Part shown: piece by piece, positions 36,345-44,649 of the stretch
How the letters are laid out: each line of letters opens with the position of its first letter
Numbering within the stretch: position 1 is the first letter of the stretch
Assembly (NCBI RefSeq): GCF_010499255.1
Contig: NZ_JAAGRN010000003.1
Coordinates: 1-64,000 of the forward strand
Direction: 5' to 3'
Length of the DNA: 64,000 bases
Origin: Sheuella amnicola
Lineage (GTDB): Bacteria > Pseudomonadota > Gammaproteobacteria > Burkholderiales > Burkholderiaceae_B
Notes under the pieces: generated by a model
The model's database searches: none
What the model saw: the letters and a program-made list of their open reading frames with translations, nothing else
Told to the model about the DNA's origin: nothing
Program-made: the position numbers and the translations under genes

Positions 36345-37340
36345 TTACTTAGCCGCCGGTACCAGTTTGCGATATTGGGCGATCAGCTCGGCGCCTTGAG
36401 GTGCCGATTTCTTTTCCCAGTCCGACAACATGATGGCGCCGATCTTGCTCATATCGGCAGCAAACGTTGCCGATGGAGGCTGAACATTCATGCCTTTGTC
36501 ACGCAAAACCTGCTTGAAGGCTGCTTCCTTTTCCTCGCTGATTTTCCAGCCTCGAGCTTGGGCATTCGCTGCAGCCTTGGTGACAGCATCCTGGGTTGCC
36601 TTATCGAGCGCATTAAAAGCTTTCATGTTGATCAGGACAGCATTCTTAGGAATCCAGGCCTGATTCTCGTAGAAGTATTTCAAGCTCTCATAGGTTTTCG
36701 AGTCGATGCCGGTCGCACTGGATGAGATATACGTTTCAACCACGCCTGTCGCCAAAGCTTGGCTCAATTCGGCTGCCTGAATCGTGACTGGTTGCAGATT
36801 CATCAGCTCGGCCATTTTGGAGGTGGCGGGTGAATAAGCGCGCCACTTCATCCCTTTCATGTCTGCAAGGGCATTGACAGGTTTTTTGGAGTAAATACCC
36901 TGAGGCTGCCAAGGCACAGTGTAAAGAATTTTCATACCCTGACCGGCAAGATACTTGTCGAGTGCGGGTAATTGGACATCTTGCAAAGATTTTGCGTTGG
37001 CGTAGCTCGTGGCCAAAAACGGGATGCCATCCATGCCGAACAAGGGGTTTTCGTTTTCGTAATTCACCAACAGGATTTCACCCAGCTGAGCCTGTCCGCC
37101 TTGCACTGCACGCTTGATTTCGGTCGCCTTAAACAAAGATGCGTTCGAATGCACATTGATCTTCAATTTTCCACCGGTTGCCGCATCAACTTCCTTGGCG
37201 AAGAACTCTAAGTTTTCGGTGTGGAAATTAGCGGGCGCGTAGGCTGAGGGCAAATCCCATTTAGTCTGTGCATGCGCAAACCCGGCTATGCCCAGGCATG
37301 CCAATGCAGCGGCTAAACGTGCGAGTGTTGAACGATTCAT
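36345..37340 (-). CDS. TRAP transporter solute receptor (DctP family)
   Basis: 331-residue periplasmic receptor with a Sec signal (ALACLGIAGFAHAQ). Residues such as KLKINVHSNASLFKATEIKRAV and the arginine-containing region GMKWRAYSPATSKMAELM fit the DctP fold, where an arginine binds the ligand carboxylate. The start is ATG 37340, with AGGAGT ten bases upstream; a longer frame to 37376 lacks support. It heads the TRAP operon and is divergent from the MBL hydrolase. The location beside a tartrate/malate-type dehydrogenase suggests a hydroxy-dicarboxylate ligand (inference). Confidence 0.92.
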   Translation of the reverse strand: MNRSTLARLAAALACLGIAGFAHAQTKWDLPSAYAPANFHTENLEFFAKEVDAATGGKLKINVHSNASLFKATEIKRAVQGGQAQLGEILLVNYENENPLFGMDGIPFLATSYANAKSLQDVQLPALDKYLAGQGMKILYTVPWQPQGIYSKKPVNALADMKGMKWRAYSPATSKMAELMNLQPVTIQAAELSQALATGVVETYISSSATGIDSKTYESLKYFYENQAWIPKNAVLINMKAFNALDKATQDAVTKAAANAQARGWKISEEKEAAFKQVLRDKGMNVQPPSATFAADMSKIGAIMLSDWEKKSAPQGAELIAQYRKLVPAAK

Positions 37341-37527
37341 AACGACTCCTGTGAGGGAAAAGAAAGTAATAATCAAAGGCGAACAAATGAATTAGTCGAG
37401 CAGGTTAAAGCATAATGACACAGTAAATTACAAAAATTAATTCAAACCTATGGTTTTCCCTATACTGGTGCCGCTAAGCGTTGGATCTTTTTGAATGCAC
37501 CGGCACACGCACCACCATGGAGCAAAA

Positions 37528-38217
37528 ATGACTGCGAGATATGAGCTGCTTTTGCGAGGCAACAGCCTGAGTTTCAAGGGCGGATTTTTCGGCCTGTGCA
37601 ATGTCGCCTTGGTCACAACCGATGAAGGAAAACGCATTTTGTTCGACACCGGTCATTACTGTGTGCGCAAAGGCTTGCTTGCCGGCTTGAAAGAACGCAA
37701 CCTGGGCCCATCGGACATTGATCTGGTGTTTTTATCCCACTTGCATTTCGATCATTGTCAAAACCTGGATTTATTCAAAGGCGTGACAGTTTGCGTCGGT
37801 CAAACAGAGCTTGACTACGCTCGCAAGCCTCATCCTGACGACATCTTCGTTCCCTGGAAAATACACGAATTGCTTGCCGATTTTGATGTCAGGGTTTTAC
37901 CTAAAACAGGCGAAATTGCCAAAGGCGTCGAACATTTCGAAGTGCCCGGGCATACCTCCGGATGCCAGGCATTGCGCTTCACCCAGCCAGACGGCAAGCG
38001 TGTTGTGCTCGCCGGCGACGCTATCAAATACGCTAAAGAAATCATCGCCCGTGTCGGGGATATGTGCTTTGGCTCGACCGAAGACTCTCGACAATCGATA
38101 GCTAGAATTTGTGAAGGAACAGACATTGTTGTACCGGGGCATTTTCCCGAGATTTTCAGGCGCGACGGCGTCTGGCTCTGGGATGAGCCTGCCTCGATCG
38201 AGTTAATGCTGCGTTAG
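37528..38217 (+). CDS. MBL-fold metallo-hydrolase
   Basis: 229-residue metallo-beta-lactamase-fold hydrolase. The metal motif is H71-L-H73-F-D75-H76. A further histidine in VPGHTSG and the aspartate in LAGDAIKYA complete a two-metal site. Family members hydrolyse thioesters, lactones or phosphodiesters. GGAG at 37517-37520 favours ATG 37528 over ATG 37495. It opens a plus-strand run of CoA-ester enzymes, so it may be a thioesterase or lactonase in the pathway. Confidence 0.87.
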   Translation: MTARYELLLRGNSLSFKGGFFGLCNVALVTTDEGKRILFDTGHYCVRKGLLAGLKERNLGPSDIDLVFLSHLHFDHCQNLDLFKGVTVCVGQTELDYARKPHPDDIFVPWKIHELLADFDVRVLPKTGEIAKGVEHFEVPGHTSGCQALRFTQPDGKRVVLAGDAIKYAKEIIARVGDMCFGSTEDSRQSIARICEGTDIVVPGHFPEIFRRDGVWLWDEPASIELMLR

Positions 38218-38279
38218 CGGCGAGTAAATGATCAAATTCATGACATAATTTCCCTCGGGGACGAATAGAGAGCATAAAA

Positions 38280-39440
38280 ATGCCAAATCAAACATCGCAG
38301 CAAACCCCGGGTCCGTTTTCCGGTCTGGTGGTGGTAGAACTCGGGCACAGCGTTGCTGCGCCCTTTGCAGGTCAGATTTTCGGCGAGCTGGGTGCTCGCG
38401 TCATCAAGATCGAAAAATCAGATGGCGACGACTGTCGCAAATGGGGCCCACCTTTTTGGGAAGGCGCCTCGACTTTTTTCCAAACGCTCAATCGCAACAA
38501 GGAGTCTGTCGTTTGCGACCTGCGTGACGCAGATCAACTCGAAGCCCTCAAGCAACTCATCTGCGACAAAGCGGATATCGTGATTCAGAACTTGCGGCCC
38601 GGGCATGTCGAACAGCTCGGTCTCGATGGCCCGAGTTTGCTCAAGCGCCAACCTCGTCTGATTTATTGCAATCTAGGAGCGTTCGGACGTGTGGGTCCAT
38701 TGAAGGATCGACCAGGATATGACCCGTTGATGCAGGCCTTCGGAGGCATCATGAGCACAACCGGCGAACCCGGTCGCCCATCCGTTCGCGTTGGTGCATC
38801 GATTGTCGACATGGGAACAGGCATGTGGAGCGTCATCGGCGCCTTGACTGCCCTGCACGAACGCAATACGACCGGACACGGGCGTGTTGTGGACGTCTCG
38901 CTATTTGAAACAGCGGCCTCTTGGGTATCGCTGCTTGCTTCACAGTATCTGGGCAGTGGCGTCGTTACCGAGAAACAGGGATCAGGTGCCCCGGGCATCG
39001 TCCCCTACAAGGCTTACGCGACGCAGGACGGAGAAATCATTATCGCCGCCGGCAGTGATGGTTTATTCAAGTCTCTTGCCAAAGCGATCGGTCATGCCGA
39101 ATGGCTTGACGATGAACGTTTCAAAGATAATCCTAGCCGGGTAGCCAACAAAGATGCGCTATACGGCATGATCGACCAGACAATTGCCGCGCAACCGACA
39201 AAGCACTGGATTGAAGTCCTGGAAGCTGCCGGAGTGCCCTGCTCCCCGGTCAACAATCTGGCCGAGATGATTGGGCATCCGCAAACCGAAGCTCTCGGAC
39301 TTGTTCAGCCTGTACCGGGAACAGGCATGCGATTCATCGGACTGCCCCTGAGCTTTGACGGTGTGCGTCCGGCCCCAATATCCGCTCCTCCAAAGCTTGG
39401 TGAGCACAATGCATTGCTAGCGCAAAGGAAAACATCATGA
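38280..39440 (+). CDS. CaiB/BaiF family III CoA-transferase
   Basis: 386-residue CoA-transferase that swaps CoA between a donor acyl-CoA and an acid. VVVELGHSVAAPFAGQIFGELGA is the family's N-terminal CoA-binding region, and the catalytic aspartate lies in SIVDMGTGMWSVIGAL. Its ATGA stop overlap with the enoyl-CoA hydratase gene (39437-39440) indicates coupling. In this context it would activate a dicarboxylate-type acid for hydration and cleavage by the next two enzymes. Confidence 0.91.
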   Translation: MPNQTSQQTPGPFSGLVVVELGHSVAAPFAGQIFGELGARVIKIEKSDGDDCRKWGPPFWEGASTFFQTLNRNKESVVCDLRDADQLEALKQLICDKADIVIQNLRPGHVEQLGLDGPSLLKRQPRLIYCNLGAFGRVGPLKDRPGYDPLMQAFGGIMSTTGEPGRPSVRVGASIVDMGTGMWSVIGALTALHERNTTGHGRVVDVSLFETAASWVSLLASQYLGSGVVTEKQGSGAPGIVPYKAYATQDGEIIIAAGSDGLFKSLAKAIGHAEWLDDERFKDNPSRVANKDALYGMIDQTIAAQPTKHWIEVLEAAGVPCSPVNNLAEMIGHPQTEALGLVQPVPGTGMRFIGLPLSFDGVRPAPISAPPKLGEHNALLAQRKTS

Positions 39441-40237
39441 CCGCATTACCCGCATATGAAACAATCGCCACCGAAATGGTCGGCCAGCATGTACTGAAAG
39501 TCACGCTCAACCGTCCGCAAGTCGGCAACTCGATCAACACCCAGATGGGTCATGACATGCTTGATCTATGGAACAGATTGACGGCAGATGCCGGGGAAGT
39601 CAGATGCATTGTGCTGACGGGTGCCGGAGAAAAGATCTTTTGTGCCGGTGGCGACCTGAAGGAGCGCAACGGCATGACCAAGCGTCAGTGGACACTGCAG
39701 CATGAGTTGTTCGAACGCATGTACTGGACTCTTGTTGATTTGCCTGTACCGGTGATCGCGGCGGTCAACGGTCATGCCTACGCCGGTGGACTAGAAATGG
39801 CATTGTCCTGCGACTTTATCTACACCAGCAATGCAGCCCGCTTCGCCCTGACCGAAGTCACGCTCGGCATCATGCCGGGTGCCGGCGGCACACAAAACCT
39901 TCCACGCGCTATCGGAGAGCGTCGCGCGAAAGAAATCCTCATGACCGGCAAACCATTCAGTGCCCAGCAAGCCGACGCCTATGGACTGGTCAATGCGGTC
40001 TGCGAACCCACTGAGGTTCTCGCGCGCGCTTTGGAAACGGCTGAAGTCATTGCCGGCAACGCACCGCTCTCTGTGCGTCAAATCAAAAAATCCGTGCGCT
40101 ACGGCGGTCAAATGGAATTGCGTACGGCTTTCCGTTTTGAAATCGAAGCTTATAACCACTTGATCGGAACCGAAGACCGGCTTGAGGGTGTTGCCGCCTT
40201 TAACGAAAAACGCAAAGCGAACTTCAAGGGATGCTGA
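39437..40237 (+). CDS. Enoyl-CoA hydratase
   Basis: 266-residue crotonase-family protein. Unlike the paralogue at 14108, it keeps both catalytic glutamates (GGLEMALSCDF and LTEVTLGIMPGAGG) and the oxyanion glycines (EKIFCAGGDLKE), so it should hydrate an enoyl-CoA. It lies between the CoA-transferase and the HMG-CoA-lyase-like gene, both nearly overlapping. That order suggests activation, hydration and retro-aldol cleavage of a branched unsaturated acid. Confidence 0.91.
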   Translation: MTALPAYETIATEMVGQHVLKVTLNRPQVGNSINTQMGHDMLDLWNRLTADAGEVRCIVLTGAGEKIFCAGGDLKERNGMTKRQWTLQHELFERMYWTLVDLPVPVIAAVNGHAYAGGLEMALSCDFIYTSNAARFALTEVTLGIMPGAGGTQNLPRAIGERRAKEILMTGKPFSAQQADAYGLVNAVCEPTEVLARALETAEVIAGNAPLSVRQIKKSVRYGGQMELRTAFRFEIEAYNHLIGTEDRLEGVAAFNEKRKANFKGC

Positions 40238-40238
40238 A

Positions 40239-41204
40239 ATGAGTCACGCAGGAAATAAAATCACACTTCGCGAAGTGGGCTTGAGAGATGGCTTGCAAAT
40301 CCATCCAACATTCATGCCGACAGCAGATAAACTCGCCTGGATTGCTGCGGAAGCCGCGGCCGGCATGAGCGAAATCGAAGTCACCTCTTATGTGCCCCCA
40401 AAACTGATTCCGCAATTTGCCGATGCCGCAGAAGTCACCGAAGGCGCCTTGAAAATTCCGGATCTGATCGTTGCAGCCTTGATTCCCAACTTAAGGGGCG
40501 CGCAAAGGGGCATCGAACTCGGTGTTCATAAGCTGAATTTCGTCATGTCGGTCAGCGAGACGCACAACATGAAAAACGTTCGCCGACCGCCCGAGGACTC
40601 GGTCACAGACTTTCGCGCCATAGTCGAGCTCATCAAGAGTCAACCCGAAGGCAAGCGGCCACACATCGTGGGCGGTTTATCAACTGCGCTTGGTTGTTCG
40701 TATGAAGGTCGCGTAGCCACCTCGCAAGTGGTCAAATACGCCAAACAACTTGTTGAAGCAGGCGCCGATGAATTGGTCATTGCCGATACGGTGGGTTATG
40801 CGGATCCTAGGCTGGTGAAGGAAGTGTTCACTGCCGTGATCTCTGAAGTAGGCCCCATTACGATTGGCGCCCATTTTCATGACACGCGCGGCACGGGGCT
40901 TGCCAACGTTGCTGCGGCATTGGATTGTGGCATCACTCATTTCGACGCGTCGCTCGCGGGCCTGGGTGGCTGCCCGTTCGCACCTGGCGCCAGCGGCAAC
41001 ATCGTTATGGAAGACCTTTGCTTCATGCTCGACTCGATGGGCCTGGAAACAGGCATCGACATCGAAAAGCTGATCGAAGTGCGCAAGATCATCTCGAAAT
41101 CATTGCCGGACATTGCCATGCAAGGCGGTTTGGCCAAGGCAGGCCTTCCCCGCAACTATGTCACCGTTGCGCAACGAATGGCCGGCGTTACTCATGCAAA
41201 TTAA
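40239..41204 (+). CDS. Hydroxymethylglutaryl-CoA lyase family protein
   Basis: 321-residue TIM-barrel lyase of the HMGL family. It has the N-terminal REVGLRDGLQ, metal ligands in GAHFHDTRGTGLAN and the signature cysteine segment GLGGCPFAPGASGN. It splits 3-hydroxy-3-methylglutaryl-CoA, or a similar CoA ester such as citramalyl-CoA, into two smaller products. The start at ATG 40239 is one base after the hydratase stop. A second member of the family is at 51600, also beside a CaiB gene. Confidence 0.91.
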   Translation: MSHAGNKITLREVGLRDGLQIHPTFMPTADKLAWIAAEAAAGMSEIEVTSYVPPKLIPQFADAAEVTEGALKIPDLIVAALIPNLRGAQRGIELGVHKLNFVMSVSETHNMKNVRRPPEDSVTDFRAIVELIKSQPEGKRPHIVGGLSTALGCSYEGRVATSQVVKYAKQLVEAGADELVIADTVGYADPRLVKEVFTAVISEVGPITIGAHFHDTRGTGLANVAAALDCGITHFDASLAGLGGCPFAPGASGNIVMEDLCFMLDSMGLETGIDIEKLIEVRKIISKSLPDIAMQGGLAKAGLPRNYVTVAQRMAGVTHAN

Positions 41205-41225
41205 TTATTCGGAGAATTTTTAATC

Positions 41226-42593
41226 ATGACCGGATTAACCCAATCGATGGCGAACTTTGTCGCCAACCCTACTTTTGGCGAAGATGAAAAAGCCGCATGC
41301 GAAATTGCAAAAACGGGCTTGATGGACACGATCGCCACGATGATGGCTGGACACGAGGAACCCGTCGTCAAAATCGTGCGTAAATTCGTAGGTGCACCGC
41401 CTGCAAAGGGTGAAGCGCCTGTTCCCTTCACCGGCGAAATGTATTCGGCCGCCGATGCCGCAATGATCAACGGCACCGCCGGACACGCCCTTGATTATGA
41501 CGATGTGGCGCTATCCGGGCATCCAAGCACCGCCATCGCACCTGCCATCCTGGCTGCCGGATATGTACTGAACTCCAGTGGACAAGATATTCTGCGCGCC
41601 TATGTCATCGGCTACGAAATCTGGGCTGAACTCAGCACGCGTGAAAAAGATCAATTCCATCTGAAAGGATGGCATCCCACTGGCGTGTTTGGCGCGGTTG
41701 CCGCGGCAGCCGGAGTTGCTTATCTGAACCGGTTATCGGTGGATGATGCGCGTCAGGCACTGGCGATATCGGCCAGTCTGGCAAGCGGGCTGGTTGCCAA
41801 CTTCGGAACGATGACCAAACCCTTTCACGCAGGTCGCGCGGCTGCGCACGGCATCGAAGCTGTCCGACTCTCTCAACTAGGCCTCACCTCTGCTGCCGAT
41901 GTATTCGAACATCCGGCCGGTTTTCTGCACGCGCTTTCACCTGCGGGCCACGTCGATCGCACCAGGGAAGCTAACCAATTGGGAAAAACATTGCGCATTC
42001 TGGATAGCGGAATTTCAATCAAACGCTACCCGGTCTGTTACTCAGGCCATCGAACCATCGACGGTGTTCTCGCAATCACCGAACGAGAAAACCTGAAAGC
42101 CGATGATATTAAACATGTCCACCTGACCATGGGTCCGGCTCAGGCATCCATGCTGCGCAACCATCATCCCGTAACCGGCCTGGAAGCTAAATTCAGTGCC
42201 GAGTTCGCAGTTGCTTCGGCCATAGTCGCTCGTGAAGTCGGCCTATCCCAATTAACGGATGCATTCGTCACTCGAAAAGATGTCAGCAACCTGTACGGTA
42301 AAGTATCGATAGAGGTAGTCAATACTGTTTGCCCGCTCGACTCCGCATTCTCACTGACGGATCGGGTGGTGATCGAAACAACGGATGGACGTAAATTCGA
42401 TTCAGGCGAAATTCGATTCCCCTTCGGCAATGCCAAAAACCCGATCGATACCGCAGGCCTGAAAAAGAAATTTATGGATTGTGTTGCGACGGGACGTGCG
42501 CAAAATCCGAACATGCGCGGTGCTGATGAAGGTCTGTACGATCGTCTAGTGAATCTCGAAAACATGCAGAATATTCGCGATTTGTTCAAATGA
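41226..42593 (+). CDS. MmgE/PrpD family protein
   Basis: 455-residue member of the MmgE/PrpD family (2-methylcitrate dehydratase, cis-aconitate decarboxylase, iminodisuccinate epimerase and relatives). GTAGHALDYDDVALSGHPSTAIAPAILA is the diagnostic helix, and KPFHAGRAAAHGIEAV follows. The exact reaction cannot be told from the sequence; a dehydratase, decarboxylase or epimerase on a tricarboxylate-like acid would fit the preceding CoA-transferase module. Its TGA overlaps the fdsG ATG (42590-42593). Confidence 0.9.
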   Translation: MTGLTQSMANFVANPTFGEDEKAACEIAKTGLMDTIATMMAGHEEPVVKIVRKFVGAPPAKGEAPVPFTGEMYSAADAAMINGTAGHALDYDDVALSGHPSTAIAPAILAAGYVLNSSGQDILRAYVIGYEIWAELSTREKDQFHLKGWHPTGVFGAVAAAAGVAYLNRLSVDDARQALAISASLASGLVANFGTMTKPFHAGRAAAHGIEAVRLSQLGLTSAADVFEHPAGFLHALSPAGHVDRTREANQLGKTLRILDSGISIKRYPVCYSGHRTIDGVLAITERENLKADDIKHVHLTMGPAQASMLRNHHPVTGLEAKFSAEFAVASAIVAREVGLSQLTDAFVTRKDVSNLYGKVSIEVVNTVCPLDSAFSLTDRVVIETTDGRKFDSGEIRFPFGNAKNPIDTAGLKKKFMDCVATGRAQNPNMRGADEGLYDRLVNLENMQNIRDLFK

Positions 42594-43036
42594 ACTCCGA
42601 CCCTGTGCCCGGGATCCTGAGCAGCTTTGAATGCAAGCAGGAAAACCTTTTGCCGATATTGCATGCCGTGCAAGAGGTTCTGGGCCATATTCCTTCCGAT
42701 CGTGTTGAGGTGATTGCACGCGCGCTCAATATTTCGCGCGCTGAAGTACACGGTGTCATCACCTTTTATCATCACTTTCGATCAACACCGATTGCTCAGA
42801 GGCACTTGCAAATATGCAAAGCCGAGGCATGCCAGTCGATGGGGGCGAACGATCTCTTCGATCACGCGCTGCGGCGATGCGGATCGAAGTCGGACGCCCA
42901 AGGCGCAAGCGTCGCCCTTGACGCGGTATATTGCCTGGGTTTATGCGCCATGTCACCGGCATTGATGATGGACGGCACGCCTCATGGCCGCGTCACTACC
43001 GATGCCCTGGATAAACTACTGGACTTGGGACGGTAG
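42590..43036 (+). CDS. fdsG: NAD-dependent formate dehydrogenase gamma subunit (NuoE-like)
   Basis: 148-residue thioredoxin-like [2Fe-2S] protein homologous to NuoE. The four cysteine ligands are visible in CKAEACQSMG and YCLGLCAMSP. It carries electrons between the catalytic alpha subunit and the flavin subunit in the cytoplasmic formate dehydrogenase complex. It opens the fds genes and overlaps the MmgE/PrpD stop by four bases, with the beta subunit starting five bases downstream. Confidence 0.94.
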   Translation: MNSDPVPGILSSFECKQENLLPILHAVQEVLGHIPSDRVEVIARALNISRAEVHGVITFYHHFRSTPIAQRHLQICKAEACQSMGANDLFDHALRRCGSKSDAQGASVALDAVYCLGLCAMSPALMMDGTPHGRVTTDALDKLLDLGR

Positions 43037-43041
43037 AATTC

Positions 43042-44649
43042 ATGAGCCTGACCGTATTCGTGCCTTGCGACGCAGCCTCCGTTGCGGTCGGTGCGAATCG
43101 GGTAGCCGACAAACTGGCTTGTTTTGCAGACGAGCGCGCGCTTGATCTGAATATTATTCGCAACAGTTCATATGGGCTATTCTGGCTTGAACCCCTGATT
43201 GAAATTGAAACACCATCGGGCCGAATGGCGTTCGGGCCGGTTTCACCGGACGACCTCGATAGTCTGATAGAGGCAGGTGTTTTTAGCGCTAAAAACGACT
43301 TTTCCAATCAGGCCGCCGATATGTGCGCGACCGAATCCGGAAACACAATACATCCCCTGTGTCTGGGACTGACTCAAAATATTCCCTATCTTCGCAAACA
43401 ACATCGTCAAACTTTTTTCAGGCTGGGAATTACACGCCCGCAATCATTATCCGATTACATCGCACACAATGGCTTTAAAGGCCTGAAGCGCGCGTTGTCG
43501 CTTCAGCCCGAACAAATTATTCAAGCCATTCTGGACTCCGGTTTACGCGGAAGGGGCGGAGCGGCCTTTCCCACCGGAATCAAGTGGCAAACCGTACTAA
43601 ATACGCCGTCGACCCAAAAATACATAGTATGTAATGCTGATGAAGGGGATTCAGGTACGTTTTCCGATCGCATGATCATGGAAGGAGATCCCTTCTCTTT
43701 GATTGAAGGGATGATCATTGCCGGCCTGGCCACGGGCGCGACGAAAGGCTATATCTATGTCCGATCAGAGTATCCGCAGGCATTTTCAAGTATAGGACAA
43801 GCTATTGGACTGGCCGAACAAGCCGGCTATCTCGGTCAAACGATCATGGGACATGATCGCGACTTTACAATCATCCTGCGAAAGGCGGCCGGGTCCTATG
43901 TCTGCGGCGAAGAAACCGCTTTACTCGAAAGTCTGGAGGGTAAGCGCGGAATCGTCAGATCAAAACCCCCACTTCCTGCGATTAAAGGCTTATTCGGTCA
44001 ACCGACCGTAATCAACAATGTCATTACGCTTGCCGGCGTGCCCAACATACTCGCGCAAACCGATTCGGCATCCTCTGGCCATCGAGTCGGAACCTCCGGT
44101 GAAACATTGCCTTTTCAACTGGCCGGCAATGTCAAGCGCGGCGGAATCGTCGAAGTCCCCTTCGGAATCACATTACGGGAGCTGGTTTTCGATTTTGGCG
44201 GCGGCACTGCCAGTGGCAGACCGGTCAAAGCGATTCAAGTCGGAGGTCCCCTGGGCACCTATGTCCCCGAAAAAGACTGGGATCTGCCAATGACTTATGA
44301 GAACTACAAGGCAATCGGCGCAACACTTGGTCATGGTGGAATCGTTGTTCATGATGACACTGCCGACATGTCCAAGCTGGCCCGTTACGCCATGGCATTC
44401 TGCGCGCTTGAATCCTGCGGCAAATGCACGCCTTGCAGAATCGGCTCGACGCGCGGGGTGGAAATCATCGACAATATCCGAACCGACCGGAATCGCGACC
44501 GGCAGATAACGCTGCTTCGCGATCTTTGCGATACGATGAAAGATGGATCGTTATGCGCGATGGGAAGCATGACTCCCAATCCCGTGCTTTCCGCTTTGAA
44601 TCATTATCCGGCGGATTTCGGACAGCAAGATGCTCAAGATCACGACTGA
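43042..44649 (+). CDS. fdsB: NAD-dependent formate dehydrogenase beta subunit (NuoF-like)
   Basis: 535-residue diaphorase subunit related to NuoF. The N-terminal ~100 residues are a thioredoxin-like extension. The FMN/NADH site has LRGRGGAAFPTGIKW, NADEGDSGTFSDR and AAGSYVCGEETALLESLEG. The [4Fe-4S] ligands are in ESCGKCTPCRIG. It transfers formate electrons to NAD+. The start at ATG 43042 follows fdsG; its end overlaps the fdsA start by 20 bases. Confidence 0.95.
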   Translation: MSLTVFVPCDAASVAVGANRVADKLACFADERALDLNIIRNSSYGLFWLEPLIEIETPSGRMAFGPVSPDDLDSLIEAGVFSAKNDFSNQAADMCATESGNTIHPLCLGLTQNIPYLRKQHRQTFFRLGITRPQSLSDYIAHNGFKGLKRALSLQPEQIIQAILDSGLRGRGGAAFPTGIKWQTVLNTPSTQKYIVCNADEGDSGTFSDRMIMEGDPFSLIEGMIIAGLATGATKGYIYVRSEYPQAFSSIGQAIGLAEQAGYLGQTIMGHDRDFTIILRKAAGSYVCGEETALLESLEGKRGIVRSKPPLPAIKGLFGQPTVINNVITLAGVPNILAQTDSASSGHRVGTSGETLPFQLAGNVKRGGIVEVPFGITLRELVFDFGGGTASGRPVKAIQVGGPLGTYVPEKDWDLPMTYENYKAIGATLGHGGIVVHDDTADMSKLARYAMAFCALESCGKCTPCRIGSTRGVEIIDNIRTDRNRDRQITLLRDLCDTMKDGSLCAMGSMTPNPVLSALNHYPADFGQQDAQDHD

